A stretch of DNA of 64,000 nt from Geotalea sp. SG265 (GCF_022808985.1 NZ_JAKZFT010000013.1:1-64000), one strand, 5' to 3'; positions 26,704 to 35,762 are shown, counted from the first letter of the stretch. Translations and numbers: made by a program. The notes: generated from the sequence alone by a model not told the origin.

Positions 26704-27490
26704 TCGACGATACCTGAGCAATGCCTGGAAAGGGATCAGAAGCATCATCCTGCCGCGATTCAAGGTGCTTGCATATCATTCTGTCAATGTCCGGTCCGGT
26801 GACCCCTATGAGGTAACCGTTGCGGACTTCGCAGCACAGATGCAGTTTCTTGCCGATCGGAACTATGGCGTGATCTCCCTGAGAGGGGCGCTGGAAAGCC
26901 TCAAAAACGGCAACGTCGGCGAGAAAAACATCGTTATTACCTTCGACGACGGTTTTAAAAGCCTTACGAATAACGCCTTTCCTGTTCTAAAGGAATATGG
27001 CTTCCCTGCTACGGTATTTCTTCCGGTCAAATATGTGGGTGGGATCGACGAGTTTTCATACAGCCAACCGCGTCCCACCATGCCCATTATGGGCTGGAGG
27101 GAGATCGAGCGATCACTTGAGCAGGGAATCGACTACGGTTCACATTCCATGACCCACCCAAACCTGCTGAATATGAGCGACAGACAGCTAGATTACGAAC
27201 TGGGCAAATCCAAATCGATCCTGGAACGGCGGCTCGGATTGACCTTCTTCCCCTTCGCCTATCCCTTCGGTCTTTTCGACCAGACCATCAAGGAAAATGT
27301 GAAAAAGGCCGGGTATCACTGCGCCCTCTGTTTCGGCAATGTCCTCAGTAATTCAGCTGTGACCGACCATTTCGAAATGAAGCGGGAAAAGATCCTGCAT
27401 GGCACTACCTTGAAGGAGTTCGCCAGGATGGTTGATACCAGGAACGATTTCATACGCAAAGTAAAGAGGATGTTTTTCAAACAAGAATAG
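26681..27490 (+). CDS. Polysaccharide deacetylase (second copy)
   Basis: This 269-residue NodB-type deacetylase shows KVLAYHSVNV, the catalytic motif VITFDDGFKSLTNNAFPVL (about residues 84-102), YGSHSMTHPNL with the two metal histidines, and FFPFAYPFG. The start at 26681 follows AAGGAAG by eight bases and overlaps the end of the polymerase-like gene by 23 bases. It is closer to the general YadE/PgaB-like group than to the first deacetylase, so the two probably act on different acetyl groups. Confidence 0.9.
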   Translation: MRPMQLLDRRYLSNAWKGIRSIILPRFKVLAYHSVNVRSGDPYEVTVADFAAQMQFLADRNYGVISLRGALESLKNGNVGEKNIVITFDDGFKSLTNNAFPVLKEYGFPATVFLPVKYVGGIDEFSYSQPRPTMPIMGWREIERSLEQGIDYGSHSMTHPNLLNMSDRQLDYELGKSKSILERRLGLTFFPFAYPFGLFDQTIKENVKKAGYHCALCFGNVLSNSAVTDHFEMKREKILHGTTLKEFARMVDTRNDFIRKVKRMFFKQE

Positions 27491-27498
27491 GGGAGCGG

Positions 27499-28638
27499 AT
27501 GATTCAGCGCCGGGAAAGAGAGAAACTGAAGGTTCTTCATATGATCGCTTCTCCCGGCATCGGTGGAGCGGAACGGCTTCTTCTGACCCTGGCGGGAGCA
27601 CTGGACCGGGAGCGGTTCGAACTGGTCATCGCCATGTACGTCGGCCTGGACCTGGACAGAGATGCACTGTGGAACGAGGCGAAAAAACTTGACGTGCTGC
27701 TGGAACCGATAACCATCAGGTCGCCTTTCGATTATCGCCAGCTTGGCAAGATAAAAGCCATAATGTGCAGGCACCGACCCCACATCATTCACACCCATGG
27801 TTACAAAACAAACATCCTGGGACTGCTCTTTGCCCGGCTCTTCGGGGCGGCCACCGTTTCCACCGTTCACGGCTGGCTCCATGCCGAACGGGTCATTACC
27901 CGAATGCTCGGGCAGATGAATATGCTCTGCCTGCGGCATTTCAGCAGCGTTATCGCCGTTTCCGACGAAATCAGGCTAGGGCTGGAGAAGGGCGGCATTC
28001 CCCCGAAGCGCATCCGCGTATTGAAAAATATTCCCACCCTGTCCCAGACCAGCATTGTGGATCGTGAAGCCGTGAAGAAAAAGCTGGGCATTCCTGCCGG
28101 GGCCAAGGTTATCGGCTTCGTGGGGCGACTTGAAAGAGTCAAGGGGATAGCCCAGTTCATCCAGGCCGCACTGGCACTGATTTCGGAGGGAGAGAGCGTC
28201 CATTTCGTGGTCATCGGCGACGGCTCGGAACGAGCGGCCATGGAAGGGCTGGTCAGTGCCCATGGAGCAGCATCAAATATCCGCTTTCTCGGCTTTCTCA
28301 CCGATCCTGTGGAAATATTCAGTTCATTGGATGTCTATGTACTTTCGTCTTTGAGCGAAGGGATTCCCCTGACCCTGCTCGAAGCTATGAACATGGGCGT
28401 ACCTGTTATTGCTACGGCTGTCGGAGGGGTGCCAGAAGTGGTCAAGGATGGAGTGAACGGCATACTAGTGCCGCCGGATGACATTAACGCACTGGTGAAA
28501 GCAATAAAGCTGGTCCTGGACTGCAATACCCATAGGGAGAAGATGATTGCGGAAGCGAGAAAAAACATAGGCGAAACCTATGACATGATGACTTGGATAA
28601 GGAAAATTGAAGAGATGTATCTGTCGGAAAGCCAATAA
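27499..28638 (+). CDS. Glycosyltransferase family 4
   Basis: This 379-residue GT-B enzyme carries VLHMIASPGIGGAERLLLTLA at the acceptor side (split here as two halves in the fold), HIIHTHGYKTNILG, VIGFVGRLERVKGIAQFIQA and the donor motif SSLSEGIPLTLLEAMNMGVPVIA. GGGAG lies immediately before the ATG. It is the last gene of the rightward EPS run; the next 350 bases are non-coding. Confidence 0.92.
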   Translation: MIQRREREKLKVLHMIASPGIGGAERLLLTLAGALDRERFELVIAMYVGLDLDRDALWNEAKKLDVLLEPITIRSPFDYRQLGKIKAIMCRHRPHIIHTHGYKTNILGLLFARLFGAATVSTVHGWLHAERVITRMLGQMNMLCLRHFSSVIAVSDEIRLGLEKGGIPPKRIRVLKNIPTLSQTSIVDREAVKKKLGIPAGAKVIGFVGRLERVKGIAQFIQAALALISEGESVHFVVIGDGSERAAMEGLVSAHGAASNIRFLGFLTDPVEIFSSLDVYVLSSLSEGIPLTLLEAMNMGVPVIATAVGGVPEVVKDGVNGILVPPDDINALVKAIKLVLDCNTHREKMIAEARKNIGETYDMMTWIRKIEEMYLSESQ

Positions 28639-28766
28639 GAACCCACCAAACTGAAGGTTACCACCGGTTCAGAATTTCATCCCCCTTAACACCCGGATTG
28701 CCCTCTTTGCCCATATCTCACCCCCGGCTCCGCCTTAGGTCCCATCCGCCAAAAAGCAAACCCATG

Positions 28767-28782
28767 TGTGATTCCTGTCACA
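28767..28782. promoter_or_regulatory. CRP-like operator, exact dyad
   Basis: TGTGA-TTCCTG-TCACA is a perfect CRP-family half-site pair. A possible -10 (CATAAA, 28804-28809) would place the dyad centre 41.5 bases upstream of the start, as in class II CRP promoters. Fifteen of the 16 bases recur at 46196-46210. Confidence 0.6.
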
Positions 28783-28867
28783 CCACGCCTGCCGCTTTTA
28801 CGCCATAAATCGTTCATAGAAAAAGCCATCAGCCGTAACGCACACCTTGCGTGGGAATCGTCGGGGT

Positions 28868-28883
28868 TGTGATGTCCAGCACA
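28868..28883. promoter_or_regulatory. Second, weaker CRP-like dyad
   Basis: TGTGA-TGTCCA-GCACA has one mismatch in the right half-site. It lies 109 bases before the start codon at 28992. Confidence 0.35.
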
Positions 28884-28991
28884 GTTTTTTATCGGTCGAT
28901 CTCTTAGGCTGGGACCATTGAACCATCGCACGCGTTTATCGAAAACCACTAACCGGTGCTTTAACAGCGGGCATCGAATAGAGGAGATTGC

Positions 28992-29840
28992 ATGAACAAG
29001 ATTATCAGCTTCGTCATACTTTCCATTTTTTATATGATAACCGCCATCCCTGCCCATGCCGACATCATACTTGCCGACCATTTCGACATGAATCAGGACT
29101 GGTCGGGTAGCACCGGTCCTGCAACACAGGGCATAACCTCTACGGACAAGCGAGGCAACGCCTGGTCTTCCATGGGGGTCAATTTCCCGGTGGTCATCGA
29201 CCAGGCTTCCCGATTCGGTACCGCAGGAAGGGGGCTGCGCTTCCAGGTGGCACCGGGTGACGGCAACACCACCATCGGTGCCGAGATGACCAGCTATCCA
29301 CAAAAGCCGTGGCAGGGGCGGACTCAGTTTATTGGCTATCGTTCCAAGATTTCCGACAACGGCAACTGGGGAACCAACAGCAAGGTGTTGAAGATGTTGC
29401 GTTTCAACATGGAGAACAACGATGTCATTCCAGAACTTCTGGGTGGCAGTTACTCCGTGTTTATCGGCACCAAGAATGCTTTTTCCGACATCTACAAGCC
29501 GGACAACAACTGGCACAAGTATCTCTGGGAGTTCGACGCCCAGTCTTCTCCCATAACAGCAGACGGAATAATCAGACTGTGGGTGGACGATGTCTTGGTG
29601 TACGAGAATACCAGTGTCCAGTGGACTGCTTACGGCAACATCAAGAACGGCACCCTGTTTCAATATGGAAATATCGATCCTTATGGCTGGAACTTTGCCT
29701 ATATCCAGGGCAATCTGTCAGGGGACTATAACGGACCGGTCAAATACCTTTACTGGGACGACTACATTGTTGCAACAACCAAGGCAGAAGTGGATTCTTT
29801 TCTAGGAACAGGCTCAGTACCAACTGCGCCCGCTGCATAG
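28992..29840 (+). CDS. Secreted beta-sandwich protein, polysaccharide-lyase-like (copy A)
   Basis: This 282-residue exported protein has a signal peptide of about 23 residues (AIPAHA-D). The mature part is a single all-beta domain of the concanavalin/jelly-roll type, with DNNWHKYLWEFDAQ, GIIRLWVDDVLVYENT and VKYLYWDDYIVATT, features seen in heparin-lyase- and LamG-like proteins. I see no proven catalytic residues, so it may bind rather than cut polysaccharide. It ends in a short Pro/Ala tail without anchor or sorting signal. GAGGAG is five bases before the ATG. A close tandem paralogue follows. Confidence 0.8.
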   Translation: MNKIISFVILSIFYMITAIPAHADIILADHFDMNQDWSGSTGPATQGITSTDKRGNAWSSMGVNFPVVIDQASRFGTAGRGLRFQVAPGDGNTTIGAEMTSYPQKPWQGRTQFIGYRSKISDNGNWGTNSKVLKMLRFNMENNDVIPELLGGSYSVFIGTKNAFSDIYKPDNNWHKYLWEFDAQSSPITADGIIRLWVDDVLVYENTSVQWTAYGNIKNGTLFQYGNIDPYGWNFAYIQGNLSGDYNGPVKYLYWDDYIVATTKAEVDSFLGTGSVPTAPAA

Positions 29841-29861
29841 GATCAGACTGATCCATACTAA

Positions 29862-29889
29862 CAGACAATGTGATTGGGTCTGTTATAAT
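29862..29889 (+). promoter_or_regulatory. Promoter of the second beta-sandwich gene
   Basis: CAGACA (29862-29867), 16 bases, then a perfect TATAAT (29884-29889), 21 bases before the start codon at 29910. CAGAC and GTCTG at 29862-29866 and 29878-29882 form an inverted repeat across the spacer that could be an operator. Confidence 0.55.
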
Positions 29890-29909
29890 CGTACGAGCAA
29901 GGAGTCAGC

Positions 29910-31670
29910 ATGAGAAAAAAGATTATCACATTGTTACTGTCAGTCATCGGCCTGGTTTCTGTCAATTCGGCCAATGCAACGATCATTGTTGCCGACCATT
30001 TCGATATGAGCACCGACTGGTCGGGAAGTACCGTGGATTCACTTTCCGGGATAACTTCGACCGACCCCCGTGGCAACAAGTGGGCATCCATCGGCGTTAA
30101 TTATCCCGTAGAGATCAATCAGGCGGCAGCCCACGGAGATACCGGCCGCGGCCTCAGGTTCCAGGTTGCCCCCGGCAACGGCACCACCACCATCGGCTGC
30201 CAGATGGGTGGTTATCCCCAGAGCGCCTGGCAGGGCAGGTCACAGTTCCTCGGCTATTATTCAAAGTTATCCGATAACACCAGCTGGGGATCCAACAGTG
30301 CAAAACTGAAGATGTTGCGCTTCAACATGGAAGATAACGACGTCATTCCCGAATTGGACCATGGAACGTACATGGTCTTCATAGGTACGAGTAACGCCTT
30401 CACGGGTATTTATACCCCCGACAACAACTGGCATAAGTACCTGTGGGAATTCACCGCCCAGTCCGCTTCCGGCACTGCCGACGGTGTCATCAGGTTATGG
30501 GTCGATGATGTCAAGGTCTGGGAAAAGACCAACGTCAAATGGAACAGCTACGGGTCCATCAAGAACGGAACCCTTTTCCAGTACGGCTATGTGACGAGCT
30601 GGAACTTCTTCTACATGCAGGGCAATCTTTCCGGCGATTACAACGGCCCGACCAAGTACATGTACTGGGATGACTACATCATAGCCACCACCAAGGCGGA
30701 AGTGGACGATTTCATCGGGGCACCCGGCACATCTGCACCGGCACCGATTGAGCCTGCCCCTGCAGCACCGACAACCACCACCGACACCACCGCAACAGCC
30801 AATGCCGCCACACCGGCCGCAATAACACTGCTGCAGGAGAATTTCAATGATGCCCTGTTGTCGTCCCGGGGCTGGTTCGACGGTGGATCCACCAATTCCA
30901 CCGTGGTTACCGATTCAACAAGGGGGAGCGTGCTCCAGTACTCCTACCTGACCGGGAGCAGCACTCCCACAACCGGTGCTTTGCGTAAGAACTTCCCCGA
31001 GTCCGATGACATCACCATCACCTACTACATAAAATACGATAGCAATTGGCAATGGACCGGCCTGGGATACGGTCCACACGAAATATACCTGCTCACCAAC
31101 CTGGATGACAGCTGGATTGGCCCGGCCAAGACCCATACCACCACCTACCTGGAGTCGGTGGAAGGTAAGCAGACCATTGCCTTCCAGGATGCCCTGAACA
31201 TAGACCAGAGCAAGATAGGCACTTCCCTCTCGGGCATTACCGAAAAACGTGGCGTCTTCGGCTGCAACGGTACCTCCGATTCCTACCCTGCCGGTACCTG
31301 CTATGGTGATACGGGCAACAAGATCAACGGCAAAACCTGGACGGCATCCATGCCGGTAATCTCCAACGGCGTATGGCATGCGGTAAAAGTTCACCTGAAG
31401 ATGAACTCCATCGTCAACGGAGTAGGGGTGGCCGACGGGGTAATGCAGTACTGGCTTGACGGCGTGCCCTACATCGACAACAAGAATATCATGATCCGCA
31501 CCGGCGCCAACCCCAACATGAAATGGAACACCTTCATGATTGCTCCGTACTTCCATAATGGTGTCAAACAGAACCAGAAATTCTGGATCGATGACGTCCT
31601 GGTAACGACGGGAGGCTCCACCGCTCCCGTGCCCCCCGCGGCTCCCACCGGCTTGCGTATCGTCCAGTAA
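29910..31670 (+). CDS. Secreted two-domain beta-sandwich protein (copy B, extended)
   Basis: This 586-residue exported protein has a signal peptide ending NSANA-T. Domain 1 (about 25-270) is a close copy of the preceding protein, with the same WHKYLWEF, GVIRLWVDDVKVWE and YWDDYIIATT core. A Pro/Thr/Ala linker (about 270-300) leads to domain 2 (about 305-570), a different beta-sandwich with GVMQYWLDGVPYIDNKN and FWIDDVLVTTGG strands and a probable Cys pair near 450-463. The C-terminus stops at PPAAPTGLRIVQ, which looks like the first strand of an Fn3 domain cut short or a conserved tail. It is probably a surface or matrix polysaccharide-binding or lyase protein. Confidence 0.8.
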   Translation: MRKKIITLLLSVIGLVSVNSANATIIVADHFDMSTDWSGSTVDSLSGITSTDPRGNKWASIGVNYPVEINQAAAHGDTGRGLRFQVAPGNGTTTIGCQMGGYPQSAWQGRSQFLGYYSKLSDNTSWGSNSAKLKMLRFNMEDNDVIPELDHGTYMVFIGTSNAFTGIYTPDNNWHKYLWEFTAQSASGTADGVIRLWVDDVKVWEKTNVKWNSYGSIKNGTLFQYGYVTSWNFFYMQGNLSGDYNGPTKYMYWDDYIIATTKAEVDDFIGAPGTSAPAPIEPAPAAPTTTTDTTATANAATPAAITLLQENFNDALLSSRGWFDGGSTNSTVVTDSTRGSVLQYSYLTGSSTPTTGALRKNFPESDDITITYYIKYDSNWQWTGLGYGPHEIYLLTNLDDSWIGPAKTHTTTYLESVEGKQTIAFQDALNIDQSKIGTSLSGITEKRGVFGCNGTSDSYPAGTCYGDTGNKINGKTWTASMPVISNGVWHAVKVHLKMNSIVNGVGVADGVMQYWLDGVPYIDNKNIMIRTGANPNMKWNTFMIAPYFHNGVKQNQKFWIDDVLVTTGGSTAPVPPAAPTGLRIVQ

Positions 31671-31696
31671 CCACATAACCCGAAAGGAATAAGAAC

Positions 31697-31741
31697 GAAA
31701 AGAGCTCCCTCGGTCGGCGACCGGGGGAGCTTTTCTCGTTT
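31697..31741 (+). terminator. Rho-independent terminator
   Basis: AAAAGAGCTCCC and GGGAGCTTTT arms enclose a CGGTCG/CGACCG inner stem and are followed by TCTCGTTT. It ends the beta-sandwich transcript. Confidence 0.75.
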
Positions 31742-31858
31742 CCCAATCCGCTGGAATTCCGATCCGGGCTTTTATCATGTTGTTTTTCCCATTGAGGTGA
31801 GCCCATTTTTGGTGTAGTGATGGGATGCACGCCCACTCTACTCAAGGAACGGAAAAAC

Positions 31859-32485
31859 ATGACAACGAGTAATCCCAAGAAACGCTTTTCCATGATTCGC
31901 GAGTTTCAGCTGGCGGACTGGTTCACCCTGGGAAACGCCGTCTGCGGCACCGGTGCAATCTTCTCCATGATGACCTACCTGCAGACGCCGGATGTGGTAC
32001 ACATTTACTTTGCATCGGTCCTGGTTCTTGCCGCAGTGGTCTTCGATTTCCTGGACGGCCGCATTGCCCGGTGGCGCCATAAGAGCTCATTGCTTGGAAA
32101 AGAACTGGATTCCCTTGCCGATGTGATTTCCTTCGGGGTGGCGCCGGCAATCATCGGTTACGGCTGCGGTCTTCAGGGGCTCTACGACCGCATCATCCTG
32201 GCTTTCTTCGTCGCCTGCGGCGTTTCGCGCCTGGCTCGCTACAATGTCACGGCAGAAGCCCTGTCGGAGGGGGCCGACAAGGTGAAATACTTCGAGGGCA
32301 CACCCATACCCACGTCCCTGGTCCTTGTCCTTGTGCTGGCATTAGCTGCATCGTCCGGCGCATTGGACGAAAACCTGTGGTTCGGCAAGGTCACCATCCT
32401 GGGGTTCACGTTGCACCCCATAGCGTTCATGTTCGCCATCTCGGGTTCCCTGATGATCAGCCGGATCCACGTCCCGAAGCCGTAA
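31859..32485 (+). CDS. pssA: CDP-alcohol phosphatidyltransferase (PssA-like)
   Basis: This 208-residue inner-membrane enzyme probably condenses CDP-diacylglycerol with serine to make phosphatidylserine. It contains the full family motif DG-x2-AR-x8-G-x3-D-x3-D (DGRIARW...LGKELDSLAD, about residues 65-87), six or so hydrophobic helices and an early FTLGNAVCG segment typical of PssA. AAGGAA precedes the ATG at 31859. It sits inside the EPS locus without the usual decarboxylase partner, so a CDP-alcohol transferase for polymer decoration is an alternative. Confidence 0.82.
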   Translation: MTTSNPKKRFSMIREFQLADWFTLGNAVCGTGAIFSMMTYLQTPDVVHIYFASVLVLAAVVFDFLDGRIARWRHKSSLLGKELDSLADVISFGVAPAIIGYGCGLQGLYDRIILAFFVACGVSRLARYNVTAEALSEGADKVKYFEGTPIPTSLVLVLVLALAASSGALDENLWFGKVTILGFTLHPIAFMFAISGSLMISRIHVPKP

Positions 32486-32588
32486 TCGGCCAGCGACATT
32501 CCCAACCCTTGCAAGGCCCTTGACCAGAGGGACTGCTATGATTTTTCTTTCATAACCGCACTGTTGGGACGCTTGACTGCGATAGAGA

Positions 32589-33779
32589 TTACTGCAGGGC
32601 CAGTTCCAGATAACGACTGGCGGTCGTCTTCCAGGAAAAAGATCCGGAGACCGCATCATGGAGGTTGTTAGCCATTTTCTCCATAAGTCCGCTGTCGTTG
32701 AGCAGGGTGAGTATTGCCAGTGCCAGGGCCTGGGGATTTTCCGGCGGGACAAGAAGGCCGTTTTGCCCTGACCGGATCAATTCGCCGATGCCCCCTGCAT
32801 CGGTAGCGACGACTGCTTTCCTGACAGCCCCCGCCTCAAGGAGGACGAGGGGGATGCCCCCCTCGTAACGGGAAGGAAGGACCACAAGCTGCGCTTGTTG
32901 CAGTAAAGGGGGAATCCGCTCCGGTGCCAGGTCGGTCATCACCGTTACGGCATCGGCGATCCCCATGGCGGCGCTCATCGATTCTATATCGGGAAGGAGG
33001 CTGCCGCTACGCCCGACCAACAGCAGCCTGATATCCCGGTGGACCTCCCGGACGCGTTTGAAGGCATGAAGAAGAACGTCCTGCCCCTTGACCTTCTCGA
33101 AAGACCCCACATGAGTGATGTATCTGCCCTGCATCCCAGAACCGGCATTTAGACCATCGCGGCAGAGGTATTTGTCCCGGCCGATGCCGTTGTAGATGCA
33201 GGTGATCTTTTCCGATATTTCCGGTACGGCCGTGGCGAGCTTCATGGCAAGGGCACGGCTCGGGACTGTGACGGCGTCTCCCCAGCGGAGCACCAGGCGG
33301 CTGACGGCTGTGCCGGGGGCTCCGTTTTCCATGGCCAGGACATCGCTGCCGTGGCAGGAGATGACGAAGCGGAAAAGGTCCGGGAACAGCTTCTTCAACA
33401 GAGTGAAATGGAAGAGATAGGGGCCGGGGTAGTGGGCATTGACCACATGGATGCGGTCATTTTTCAAGAGCTGGTACAGCTGCAGCAGAGCCGTAGGCGC
33501 TCCGGCAAGAAACGACGCGCACTTTTTCGCAAGGTCGCTGCCCGGCAACGGGGGCGCCGGCATCCTGAGATTGAAGGTGGTCCTGCCGTCGAGATGCTGG
33601 CGCGACAGCCTCTTACACTCCCAGCGGGGAATCAGGACTGAGGGAACGGCAATATCCTGCTCCTGGAACTCCCGATAAAGATTCCGTACCACCTCGTTGA
33701 CCCCTCCCACGTGGGAGAGGTCCCATGGGACCACCAGCAGGTAGCGGGGCAGGCGGTTCATTTCCATTTCAGGCTTCAT
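32589..33779 (-). CDS. Glycosyltransferase family 4
   Basis: This 396-residue GT-B enzyme is the last gene of the leftward EPS block. It shows LLVVPWDLSHVGGVNEVVRNL, GSFEKVKGQDVLLHAF and the donor motif PSRYEGGIPLVLLEAGAVRKAVVA. The ATG at 33779 overlaps the end of the upstream GT2 gene by 11 bases; internal ATGs at 33767 and 33761 are possible starts. Genes on both strands converge just beyond its end. Confidence 0.9.
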   Translation of the reverse strand: MKPEMEMNRLPRYLLVVPWDLSHVGGVNEVVRNLYREFQEQDIAVPSVLIPRWECKRLSRQHLDGRTTFNLRMPAPPLPGSDLAKKCASFLAGAPTALLQLYQLLKNDRIHVVNAHYPGPYLFHFTLLKKLFPDLFRFVISCHGSDVLAMENGAPGTAVSRLVLRWGDAVTVPSRALAMKLATAVPEISEKITCIYNGIGRDKYLCRDGLNAGSGMQGRYITHVGSFEKVKGQDVLLHAFKRVREVHRDIRLLLVGRSGSLLPDIESMSAAMGIADAVTVMTDLAPERIPPLLQQAQLVVLPSRYEGGIPLVLLEAGAVRKAVVATDAGGIGELIRSGQNGLLVPPENPQALALAILTLLNDSGLMEKMANNLHDAVSGSFSWKTTASRYLELALQ

Positions 33780-34764
33780 CCAACCTCAGGTAACACCTGC
33801 AGGACCTGATCAATCTCGCAGGCATAAACGTTTTGGTAAAGGCGAAAAATGCCCTGCCGCTCGGCCTGAGCCTGAGCGATCTCAGGTACTCCAGCCGTGC
33901 GGATTTCATGTCCATGTTCCGGTAAAGGTAATAGCCGTAATGGAAGTGCTGATCGGCAATCTTCCCCTGGTAGATCTTCTTCTCCTCCCGGGTCAGCAGT
34001 TTTCCTCCCCGGGCCAGGTTTTTCTCATGTACATACAGTGAGCCCCTGAAAAATCCCCCAAGGTCGTTGGTGATGTTGCTGTCGTGCCGCCGGTAATAGC
34101 TGAGCGGCTCCAGTATGCACCCCATTGGGTTGACGAGAGCCAGGCGGAACCACAGGTCGATGTCCTCGCCGATGGTCATATCTTCGGGAAACCAGATTTC
34201 CTGGGCATGGAGGGCCGAGCGCCGCACCATGACGTTCTGAATGGCCAGGGTCGTGCAGTGGGCGGACATGAAATTGTAAAAATCTCCGTTGCACAGGTAG
34301 ACGCCGTCTCTTTCTCGACGGGTATAGGTGTCCAGGTATTCACGAAACTCACCCCTGCTCAGGTAACTGCCGCTATCCACTTCGCCGTTTTGACTGAGGT
34401 TCTTCACATCGTGAAATACCAGGTTGAGGTGGGGGTAGTGCCGAAAGACCCGGAGCTGTTTTTCCAGCTTGCGTGGATAAAAGAGATCGTCTGCATCGAG
34501 AAAGCTGACGAACTCTCCCGACGCATGACGGATCCCCCGGTTCCTGGCAATGGAGGGCTTGCCCGAATTGGGCTGTGAGATGACCCTGATTCTGTTGTCC
34601 TTTTCGGCAAGTCTTTCGACAATGGACAGGGTGCCGTCAGTGGAGCCGTCGTTTACGACGAGCAGCTCCAGATCCCGTTCCGTCTGGCTCAGTACGGACT
34701 CCACTGCTTGACGGATGTATCGTTCGCAGTTGAAAGCTGGAATGATGACGGAAACTTTCGGCAT
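33769..34764 (-). CDS. Glycosyltransferase family 2, tandem paralogue 3
   Basis: This 331-residue GT-A enzyme begins MPKVSVIIPAFNCERYIRQA, with VVNDGSTDGTLSIVE, NSGKPSIARNRGIRHASG and the metal motif FLDADDLF. A family-specific segment DMTIGEDIDLWFRLAL and YYRRHDSNIT follow, then a basic C-terminus. It is closely similar over its whole length to the next two genes upstream (34776-35762, 35844-36839), so the three arose by tandem duplication and may add successive similar sugars. Confidence 0.9.
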   Translation of the reverse strand: MPKVSVIIPAFNCERYIRQAVESVLSQTERDLELLVVNDGSTDGTLSIVERLAEKDNRIRVISQPNSGKPSIARNRGIRHASGEFVSFLDADDLFYPRKLEKQLRVFRHYPHLNLVFHDVKNLSQNGEVDSGSYLSRGEFREYLDTYTRRERDGVYLCNGDFYNFMSAHCTTLAIQNVMVRRSALHAQEIWFPEDMTIGEDIDLWFRLALVNPMGCILEPLSYYRRHDSNITNDLGGFFRGSLYVHEKNLARGGKLLTREEKKIYQGKIADQHFHYGYYLYRNMDMKSARLEYLRSLRLRPSGRAFFAFTKTFMPARLIRSCRCYLRLDEA

Positions 34765-34775
34765 GGGGCCTCACG

Positions 34776-35762
34776 TCATGCTTTCAGGAATGTTTTGCAG
34801 CATCTGACAAAAGACCTGGGGAGCATGGTCTTGGCGATGGCGACGACTGTCTTTGGCGAGAACCCGAGTTTCAGTGCGTCAAGATACTCCTTTCGTGCAA
34901 GCTTCATTTCGTAGTTGCTGTACAGGAGATAGCCATAGTGCCAGTGATACCCCTGGATTTTTTTCTCATACAGCTTCTTTTCCTCGCGGGTGAGCACGTG
35001 CTCGCCCCGCTCCAAATTCCGGCGATGCACCAGGATCGATCCTTTGAGGTAGTTGGCCATGTTGCTGGTGATACTGGTACTGTGCTGCCGGTAGCAGCTC
35101 AAAACCTCATCCAGATAGGCAGTACGGTTCGACAATGCCAGCCTGAACCAGAGGTCGGCATCTTCACCGATGGTGGCGTCCTCGGGGAACCAGGTGCTCT
35201 GGGCTTCAAGGCACGATCTTGTGGCCATGACCGCCGAGGTGTGAATGGTAAGGAAATAGGCGGAGATGAAGTTGTAGAAATTCTCTCCGCACAGGTAGAT
35301 GTTTTCTTGTACTTGTGCCATGTAATCTTTCGCCACGTGGGTGAATCGGGCGTTGCCCAGGTAGCTGCCTGGTTCATGGCGGTCGTCTTCGTATAGATGC
35401 CGTACGTCGTGGAAGACCAGGTTCAACTCGGGAAACCGCAGAAAAATTTCAAGCTGCTTTTCCAGCTTTCCTGGCATGAAAAGGTCGTCTCCATCCAGGA
35501 AACAGACGTATTTGCCCCCGGCATGCCTGAGGCCCACATTTCTTGCAATGGCAGGCTTCCCCGAGTTCGCCTGGGAGATGATCCTGATCCTTTCGTCCCT
35601 TTCGGCAAGCGCTTCGGTGACGGATAAAGTACCGTCGGTCGATCCGTCGTTTACGACAATTATTTCAAGGTCTCGTACACTCTGTTTCTGAACAGATTTC
35701 AGTGCCTCTTTGATGTAGGATTCACAATTGTAAACCGGGATAACGACAGATATTTTTGGCAT
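34776..35762 (-). CDS. Glycosyltransferase family 2, tandem paralogue 2
   Basis: This 328-residue GT-A enzyme shares the layout of its neighbours: MPKISVVIPVYNCESYIKEA, VVNDGSTDGTLSVTE, NSGKPAIARNVGLRHAGG, the FLDGDDLF metal motif (Gly where copy 3 has Ala), DATIGEDADLWFRLAL and CYRQHSTSIT. Differences concentrate in the 130-190 region, where acceptor contacts are expected. It lies 11 bases upstream of copy 3. Confidence 0.9.
   Translation of the reverse strand: MPKISVVIPVYNCESYIKEALKSVQKQSVRDLEIIVVNDGSTDGTLSVTEALAERDERIRIISQANSGKPAIARNVGLRHAGGKYVCFLDGDDLFMPGKLEKQLEIFLRFPELNLVFHDVRHLYEDDRHEPGSYLGNARFTHVAKDYMAQVQENIYLCGENFYNFISAYFLTIHTSAVMATRSCLEAQSTWFPEDATIGEDADLWFRLALSNRTAYLDEVLSCYRQHSTSITSNMANYLKGSILVHRRNLERGEHVLTREEKKLYEKKIQGYHWHYGYLLYSNYEMKLARKEYLDALKLGFSPKTVVAIAKTMLPRSFVRCCKTFLKA

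Larger units (their letters stand above)
28639..28991. other. Regulatory intergenic region before the secreted beta-sandwich genes
   Basis: No ORF is credible here. The stretch contains one exact CRP-like dyad (28767-28782), a weaker one (28868-28883) and a possible -10 box. It also shares the sequence GCAAACCC (28756-28763) just before the dyad with the region upstream of the Fn3-dockerin gene. Confidence 0.6.

Noticed and set aside
28741-28900. Possible c-di-GMP (GEMM) riboswitch suggested by GCAAACCC
   Set aside because: The conserved tetraloop stem and GGACGCAAAGCC segment are absent. The dyad fits a protein operator better. A covariance search would settle it.
28639-28991. Sigma54 -24/-12 promoter expected from the PrsR-like activator
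   Set aside because: No GG-N10-GC pair with good context was found here, nor before 46335 or 8309.
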